Shown here piece by piece: positions 1 to 64,000 of a DNA stretch of 64,000 bases. The DNA is from Cryptomeria japonica. Taxonomy: Eukaryota > Streptophyta > Pinopsida > Cupressales > Cupressaceae. The notes below the pieces were generated by a model. That model was not told the origin of the DNA. It saw only the letters and a program-made list of their open reading frames with translations, and did not search any database. Position 1 is the first letter of the stretch; each line of letters opens with the position of its first letter. Where the stretch lies: positions 418,161,757 to 418,225,756 of the forward strand of contig NC_081415.1 of the NCBI RefSeq assembly GCF_030272615.1, in the 5' to 3' direction. The position numbers and the translations under genes are program-made.

Positions 1-450
1 ATATCACTAGGAATATCATGTTGAGCTCCTATAGCAACTAATTTATCAACATGTTTATTAAGATTTCTAGGAATGGACAGTAGATTAAAGGCTTGGAAAT
101 CTTCAATAAGATCCCATAACCTATGCTTGTAAGACTTCAAAAGATCATTTTTTGGTGGTATGAAGACCTCTTATCTGGTTGACAATCAACTCACTATCAC
201 CAAACACTTGTAAATAGTTGATTCCCCTCTTTTTTGCCCATTGTAGGCCATTAACTAAGGCCTCCTATTATATTGTGTTGATAGTGCAGCTGAATGTAAA
301 TTTGATGAAAATTAACCAAGCCCACGCTTGCGCGAGGAGTTGATCGAGAAAAGAAGAGTAGTATTTATCATCATTAGGTGAAACTAACATACAACCACCA
401 CCAACAACAAGCTTACTTCTAGATCCGTCAAAATAGCGCTTCCAAAGCTC
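1..450 (-). pseudogene. Ty3/gypsy RNase H remnant
   Basis: Conceptual minus-strand translation in shifting frames gives YFDGSRSKLVVGGGCMLVSP, then EALVNGLQWAKKRGINYLQV and FGDSELIVNQIRG. This order is typical of the RNase H domain of plant Ty3/gypsy pol. Stops and frameshifts occur throughout, and the element continues off the left edge. No reverse transcriptase is seen between this and the protease at 763-1215. Confidence 0.7.
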
Positions 451-762
451 ATTAGAATTATAATTATCATGGTGTCCTTCATCCTCAATCGGGTTTGGGA
501 CACTTGCTCATGAAACATATATATCCCAAGCCTCGCCTCTTCCATGTTTTTAAAAGGATCCTCCTTATGATTTTCAGACGCTCATTCATCCAAAATCAAA
601 TCAAGAATGCCATCAATAGGAGGGTTTGGATCTCTTGGGATAGCATGGTCCTCTTGCTCATAAATGGCTAAATTGGCATTAACAAGATTTGGGACATATG
701 GCTCCATATCATCTTTGGCCAACTTTTTTTATTTAATGGTTACCTTGGTTCCATACCTTGTT

Positions 763-1215
763 CTAAAACCCCCCCAACTTAGCAGTAAAGTCTCTTAAAA
801 GGCACATGGCAAAGTAGGGTGGTAAATCTATCACATAGATGTCCCGTGGGATTGAAAATTTGGGACAAACGTGTAGGGTAAGAATCATATTTCTAATTAC
901 TCCAACAATATTAATGGTTGTCCCATCTAACTGAACTACACCCATGGTCAATGGCTCATATGACACTCCCAACTTAACAACTATTTGCTTTGGTATGACC
1001 GAGTTGCTTGCACCTGAATCTATCATACAATTATGCACTAAATGTTGGCCAATAATTAAAGTTACATAAAATGGGGGTGGCTTGACTACCTTGGTCTGTT
1101 GATCACTCCTCTTTAGGATTATTGGTGAGTACCACTTTAGGGGTTTGCTCATTGGAAGACTCATTTGACAAAGAAAGGCTAGACAAGGCATCATGCAGTA
1201 AATCCTTTTGCCCAA
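763..1215 (-). pseudogene. Ty3/gypsy aspartic protease remnant
   Basis: The conceptual protein contains MIDSGASNSVIPKQIVVKLG, the retroviral-type aspartic protease active site followed by the usual VI/VIP strand, then a flap-like LDGT segment. An overlapping frame at 1103-1432 probably carries the linker between gag and protease after a frameshift. It has the same orientation as the flanking gag and RNase H fragments, so all are parts of one dead element. Confidence 0.7.
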
Positions 1216-2025
1216 GAAGGGCTAAAGAATCCCACATAGAAACACTAACATGTATTTTCTTCATATGATTTAGAATGTCGAAATTACTTGTACTAACCTT
1301 ATGTTGTCCTTTAGGAACAACAACATCCACTTGTACTTGTGTTGTTTGTGGTTGGCTTTTAAGTTGATCCTTGCTCACCACAAATTGTGTTCTTGATAGA
1401 ATTTGAACATTTTGAGAAGAGGAAGGCCCCACTTGGCCCTGTGGACTTGTAGAAGATTGATTCTTGTCCTTATCAGCTTGCTACGCCATGTCAACAACTC
1501 TTTTCTTTGATCTTGTATTGGCTGCTACAAGGGTGTATGACTAATTTTGTCGATGACTGACCCCACAAAACTCCTCACCTTGTCAATTCATCAAGGTGAC
1601 ATTCAAAGTTCATGAACTTCTCGCGATGGATCTCTTGGGACAATAGTATTGTTTTGTACCATAAGAGCTTGATTCAACATACCATTTGAACTAGTAGATT
1701 GATTATGTGACTGATTACAACGCAAACACCACTCATAATCATCTGTCATGTTGTTTTGGATTGGTACAATCTCCCAAGAAGAGTTGGGTGCGTTGGTGTT
1801 ATAGGGTTGGAAAGGCCTTTGGTTGAAATATCTCCTTTGGGCTTGAGGATCAAATTGAATAGAAGGTCTATTTCACTGATAAGTACCTTGATAAGGTTTG
1901 ATATTTTGGCCTTGTTGCCTCTCAAGTTGACTATCTTGTTACCATAGGTTTGTAATAACCCTTTGATCTCTTGGAGCTCTTGAAATGGGCTCGAACAGCA
2001 TTGGCTTGGCTGGGAACTTGATAAC

Positions 2026-2480
2026 CTAGAGCTGGAATAGTTGGAACAGCAGCAATGGTAGGAACTTGTATTGAAATAGTTGGTTGCACCTCTGGAAATA
2101 TATAGGCTCTGGAAATATAAGCATGGTAGGACTGGATGCTATCTTTTCAGCTTGAATTAGACTATTTTCAGCTCTAATAGCAACATCAAATGCTGCTGGT
2201 AATGAATTTCCCCCCATGGATTGTATCATAACCAAAACATCACTATTTAAAGCTTTAAGGTAATCCAAAAAAGCCTCTTCAAATCATGTTTCCATTGTGT
2301 TGGGTTCAAAAGAATAGCATTCTAACTACGACACAAAGTGGTGCTCAAATCATCCCATGTATATTATATAGAAGTGATCCATCCTATTCCTAGATAAGAG
2401 GGAAAAAATCTCAAAAAACAAGCTCTTATCTATGAGTTTAAGGGTATGGCCCAGTTTAACTTTTTAAATGATTCGATCTC
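2026..2480 (-). pseudogene. Ty3/gypsy gag (capsid) remnant
   Basis: Minus-strand pieces read YTWDDLSTTL and LFWITLKL/FLDYLKAL, then AAFDVAIRAENSLIQAEKIA. These resemble the capsid region of plant gypsy gag. The pieces are out of frame with one another. The element order on the minus strand (gag, protease, RNase H) is correct. Confidence 0.5.
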
Positions 2481-4534
2481 CAAAACATGGAGCATGCACA
2501 TTTATAAAACTAAATGGACTTTTCTCTATGCTATAAGGGTTCTTATATAGTTATGTAGATCTAGAGAAGATAGAACCTTTATTCGTACAATGAAAGGTCA
2601 CTGGTGTTGGAATACGCACCTATTGTTGCAAAAATTCTAATTTCTTGAGTCCAATAAGTTATCGTACCTTTCTCAATTATGTCAATAAGGGTGCACCTTC
2701 CTAACCTCCCTTTGCAACATTGGTTAGATGTTTGATGTTAAGGAATATGAAATCTGTCATGCAATTTCATGGCATTACATCCTAAAACTAGTGGTCTTGT
2801 GCACTCTACATCGGCAAGAACACAAGTTTGAGTTTGACATAACTAAAGGACTGCCAGCACTAGTATAGTTGCAAGTAGGTGAAAAAACATGAAAACAAAC
2901 CTTGAATCATGCAAGTATTCATTTTTGGTGCCGAAAATGCTTCTTATTATCATTTATCAATTAAAAGCAGGGCATCAAAGATGACAGGTAGTTCAGCTGA
3001 GATGTCTTCTCCAAAGGGTAGAATTGAGATGGCTGCTTAATGGTATAAAGCTCTTCCCCCTTTCTTCTCCACTACAATTTGTGGCTATAGTTCATGCTTC
3101 CTCTCCTCAGGAGAGAGTGGTCAAGAAAAATTGCATTTTGATCAAAGAAAATAGAACTGATTTGGAGAAGTTGAGAAGAAAAAGATACAATTTAGAATAT
3201 GTTCAAAGATGTTTTGACTCCAAAAAACACTAGTGTAGGTGATTTCATTTCTGAATCCGTTTCTAACTCCAAAATTCAATCTATTATGGAGTAGAGGAGG
3301 TAACTGAAGGCTGGAAGTGGTCTTATGGTACTTTGTTTTCAGGACAAAAATGGCTACTTTAATGTAAGCATGCTATGTTATTGTGGATAGTTCATACTTT
3401 ATTGTATTGTGTGTTTTTAAGATGGTCTGCATCTAAAACTTATACAAAGTAATTGGCTTTTATCAAAAATAATATGTGCTTTGACAATATTATCTGCCAT
3501 ATGAGATGCGTTGTCACATCTAATGCAAACACTATCATGCCTTTATAAATAGACGATCAGGCATATAGCCATTTACAAAAAGAATATCCTTCCAAATGAA
3601 AACGATTAAAAAATAAACTATAAATGACAAAATAACAATATGCCAAAAATATGCTTGGAAGTTAACCACTACTTTATCACAAGTATACAACGAGATCAAC
3701 ATGACACAAATAAGCAGAAAAATTATCATTTTCTTTTACCACTTGCTCCAGCTATATTGCCCAACTGACTAAAAAAAATGGAAATCGCCAAAACAAAATT
3801 TACACATTTTTCATAACCATGACAGTGGAGAAACCTGAATATTCAATGATGCTAAAAAAAATTCAAGTCTTCAAATAAAAATTTGAGAAATTTGCTGGAA
3901 ATCGGTATTCCTCAAAATTATCACTACCTGTTCAAATTAATATATTGGATTAATTTCACAACTAAAAAGCTGAAATAGCTTTTACACAATCCATTGACCC
4001 ACCAGAATGGCAATCGTGTTCTTCTATATTGTATATTTTCATATCTATTATCCTTTTGCTATTCCATATAATTTGTTAAATAGTGGGAATAAAAACTGAA
4101 GTGCAGCTGCTTTTTTCTCGAGCAATGACATTTCTACTGATAAAAATAGAATAATATTACAAAATTGGAGAACCGGAAGCATTAATGACATTCCAGAAGG
4201 ATATCTGTCACAACACTGTAATCTATCCATGGTTGTCACCTTCGGCAGAAACAAAATTTTCATATCCAACATTGCACGGCTGAATACCACATTTCCCCTC
4301 CAACTTTTGTTAGGTATGTTCCCAAGTTTCAGACACTTCTGTACATTCTTATGATATATTTGCTGCTGCTTCTGATAAAGACATGTTATGCTTGTAAAAA
4401 GTGCCTTCATTGGCATTGATTTTTTTGAGAGACAAGAGAAACACCTCTAATAAAAGCATTCATTTATCTAATGATAAGACAAGTTATGCATTTTCATATA
4501 GAGGATAATTTGACAAAACCATCTTTAGAGAATA
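2481..4534. other. RECA downstream region, no gene seen
   Basis: AT-rich sequence between the gypsy remnant and the RECA stop. Short open frames at 3024, 3535 and 4048 show no recognisable domain. It should contain the RECA 3' UTR, but I cannot place a convincing poly(A) site. Confidence 0.5.
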
Positions 4535-61395
<56,861 letters not shown>

Positions 61396-61533
61396 TGTCT
61401 TTAAACCCTTCACAGACAAAAAACTTTCATTTATGTTCAATTGCCGCGCTTCTCAGCTTGAAAGCAAGTCAAGGGGTTTTAAGTGTAACCCACATTTGGG
61501 CTTTTTAAGAGAGGGAAAAGGCAGCCTTCTCGT

Positions 61534-61542
61534 TTAGGGTTT
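61534..61542 (-). promoter_or_regulatory. Telo-box in RECA 5' region
   Basis: AAACCCTAA on the minus strand, about 140 bp upstream of the ATG. Telo-boxes lie near the transcription start of many plant genes expressed in dividing cells (translation and replication genes). One here fits a housekeeping DNA-maintenance gene. The link is inferred. Confidence 0.5.
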
Positions 61543-61573
61543 TACTTGTAAATTACGGCGGATAATTATACTC

Positions 61574-61581
61574 CTTTTATA
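61574..61581 (-). promoter_or_regulatory. TATA box of RECA
   Basis: TATAAAAG on the minus strand, about 180 bp upstream of the RECA ATG and about 32 bp upstream of a telo-box. This spacing would put transcription start near the telo-box. It is predicted from sequence only. Confidence 0.55.
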
Positions 61582-61582
61582 C

Positions 61583-62283
61583 CGAGGGCCTCTTTGTTTT
61601 TATTAAATTGGGTTTTTTATACATGGGCCTGCCTGCCACCTCATAATTTTGTTCCCGGACCAAATGCTGGTGTTATTCTAAACCCCTGTCATTATTCCTA
61701 CGTTGTAAGAGAGAGTAAGGTCGAAAAATGCACATGTTATGATAAGTCCAATTTCTAGAAATATGACTATATATATATATATATTATTTATTTTTATTAA
61801 ATAATAAAAAAAAATTGTTTAATAGATTATTCAATTTTTAAAATTTAAAAATAATAATAATGTATGAGAAGGGTAAAATAAAGAATAGAAAATACAAAAG
61901 ATAATTCATGACTTCTAACACATTGACAAAATAAAATGTAGGACGATCATAATATAAATAAATGTTATCATGTTTCATATATGATTATTCATTTGGTGTA
62001 TATTTTATATTCCACTAGTGTCAGCGTCTCCATAATATTCATGGTAGAACAATTTCTTGAGGTAATAGGAAAATTCAACTAGTTTGTCACTTGTTGCATG
62101 GCAATTCTTTGTTGCTTCCTCTGTTGCAATGACTTCATTTTCTTTAATACCATGCACACTATACGTTGTTCTTTTAACTCATTCAATCATATCCTTACAA
62201 TGAAATGAATTATTTTTTGCAATATTTTTTTTATTGCGTTGAGAGGCGTATTATACTCAAAAATGCAAAACATATGAAGAATG
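61583..62283. other. RECA upstream region
   Basis: Beyond the TATA box. It includes a short TA run (61763-61782) and AT-rich sequence, with no gene seen. Confidence 0.5.
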
Positions 62284-62472
62284 TTCTATGTAGCTTCTAG
62301 ATTAGATTGTGTGAGCAATTTTTAACCATCAACGTTTTGAATCACACTTTGTGATTCATCATCAGGATGCAAGAGAGCATAAGGAGTTGAAAGATGATGA
62401 ATCACGGAGTGTGATTCGAAACGTTGATGGTTGAAAATTGCTCACACGATCTAATCTAGAAGCTACATAGAA
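62284..62472. repeat. Long hairpin: 80-bp arms, 29-bp loop
   Basis: The left arm 62284-62363 and right arm 62393-62472 are reverse complements over 80 positions with no indel and five mismatches. All five are T on the left against C on the reverse-complemented right arm, which would be G-U pairs in RNA transcribed from the + strand. Four of the five lie within or next to a CG in the right arm. It could be a foldback MITE or a young small-RNA hairpin locus. Confidence 0.9.
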
Positions 62473-64000
62473 AATTTGAATGGATTGTGGAAATCTTATA
62501 GCTTTGATATGAAGAATTTTTTTTTTTTAAATAGAGACAACTTTCTTATTGTGTCATTAAAAAAAAAAAAAAGATAAGAGTGGTGATTTCTTCTCATCCA
62601 ATTAAAAATAGAAACTTTCCTTCCATTGTGGATTTCCTTTCTCGTCCTCTTTTTACCTATAAACATGTTCATGATTTGGAAAATTGGGTATATGTTTTTC
62701 TGAGAGCAATTTTTTATTGAAGCACAAACAATAAGTGATGCACATTGAAACAAACAATAAGTGAGGTACATTGAATGGTGCTCATGTGCATAGTGTTGAT
62801 GTAGTGAAACCCTCCCTTCTTTGATGAGCTTACAAGATAGATCACAATAACTATTATTTACATTTAGGATATGTTAAATTTGGTTTCATTAGTTATCTAT
62901 TCAGTGATGGTGACAAGGGTGAAGATTGTGTTCTTTATATTTTTTATTTCAAGTTTTAAATAATTTGAACTTAGATGCAATTGTTATATTATGAAGTTAA
63001 AGATGGTGTCTCTATGAACTGCTAGTGGATTCCGCTCAAGTAACAATGCTTGCAAAAAAATATTTTATGTGTTTTCAAGCTTCAATATTCCTAACTATAA
63101 TAGAATATGTTTTACGGAATCTTATGGTTTTTTATAAGATGTTTCCAAATCGCTCTAAGTATTCATACTTTCCTTGGATGAAACCCTTTTGAGTCTAAAG
63201 TATATGACTGGTTTTGCAAGTCAAATCAATTGCATGTAGGTACTAATCTATTTCTTTATAAAATAAAAATGAGTGTATACATGTTAAATTTATTAAAACA
63301 AGTGCATGCATGTTTGATTTTGAACATGGTTATTTAGTAATTTAAAAGGTCAATGTAGTGCATGAGGCTCACATATTTTCTCAAAACACTTTTTTACCTC
63401 TATATTTCATGTCAAAATAAATGAATAAAGCAATTATGCAAAAATACACATCTTCTTTTTACATGTTTGTGTCTTTATTATTTTTCATACTAAAAAAGAA
63501 TGACTTAATGTTTTTTGAGTATCTCATTTAAGAATATATTCAATATCCTATTTGTACACTTTTATGGTTCTAAGTATCTTGAATATGGCTCAATAAAATT
63601 CACTAAGATTTTCTCAATCTATCTAAATTAATAGCCTTTTTTAACTCTAAGCTAATAGCCTTTTTTTCCTTTGTAGATTTCATAGTTTTAGATTAAATAA
63701 GTAGTTATATAAAAGTAATTAATGAAATTAGAGATGTTTCTATATTCCAAATTGGATTTTTTATGTTTCTATGTTTTGAGTTCAATAAAATAATTAATTC
63801 AATTCTAAGTCAAACTCTAAACTAAGGTTGGGGTCAGGGGTGTCATGGAGGGGCTTCCTTAAAAATAGAGTTGAAGTTGTTGAGATTTTTTAGGAATACT
63901 TTAAAGTCAGTGATCCCATGAATTTTGTAATGTAGTTTAGCTTAAAAGATTAAGCTCCTAAATTTAAGGAATTTGGTGATTCCTTGAAATTTGTAGTGCA
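62473..64000. other. AT-rich sequence, nothing recognised
   Basis: No coding domain on either strand. An open frame at 62496-62771 (minus) is Lys/Phe-rich low complexity. Confidence 0.5.

Noticed and set aside
61396-61440. Upstream extension of RECA exon 1 to a TTG codon
   Set aside because: Plant translation starts at ATG, and the ATG at 61395 has a strong context. The extension is 5' UTR.

Overview
This is plant nuclear DNA. Almost the whole window is one host gene on the minus strand: a nuclear gene for an organellar (mitochondrial RECA3-type) RecA recombinase. Its seven coding exons are spread over about 57 kb (ATG at 61395, stop at 4535). Joined at GT/AG sites they give an uninterrupted 427-residue protein with complete Walker A, Walker B, L1 and L2 regions. 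Introns 1 (about 32.7 kb) and 3 (about 17.5 kb) are enormous for a RecA gene. Giant introns packed with old, decayed transposons suggest a large plant genome, and a gymnosperm such as a conifer is my best guess (inference, not proved).

Layout from left to right. 1-2480: decayed Ty3/gypsy remnant on the minus strand (gag, aspartic protease, RNase H; no reverse transcriptase seen), downstream of RECA. 4535-10538: RECA exons 7 to 4. 10539-28034 (intron 3): a region rich in TGCGCCC-like motifs with a tandem duplication; a non-autonomous LTR element with paired LTRs, initiator-Met primer site and polypurine tract (15231-19331); a broken hAT transposase gene carrying a 751-bp MITE with a perfect 8-bp target duplication; and a second hAT fragment. 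28035-28510: RECA exons 3 and 2. 28511-61259 (intron 1): an old + strand Copia element split by a younger minus-strand Copia element (33409-39133); a LINE ORF1 with DUF4283 and a zinc knuckle; an outer hAT (42116-49527) containing an inner, nearly intact hAT (44166-47698); a tRNA-type SINE with a 15-bp target duplication; the start of a LINE endonuclease; a gypsy gag/protease remnant; a long TA microsatellite; and a LINE RNase H remnant. 61260-61582: RECA exon 1 with a telo-box and a TATA box upstream. 62284-62472: an 80-bp-arm inverted repeat upstream of the gene.

Only RECA looks like a functional host gene. The transposons are best read as a nested insertion history: a LINE was hit by an outer hAT, which was hit by an inner hAT; an old Copia was hit by a young Copia; and a hAT was hit by a MITE. 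The recognised hAT and LINE coding remnants inside intron 1 run antisense to RECA except for the LINE RNase H piece and the gypsy piece, and the young Copia runs sense to it. I found no CRISPR array, prokaryotic operon, rRNA or functional tRNA gene. Coordinates of decayed elements are approximate unless terminal repeats or target duplications fix them.
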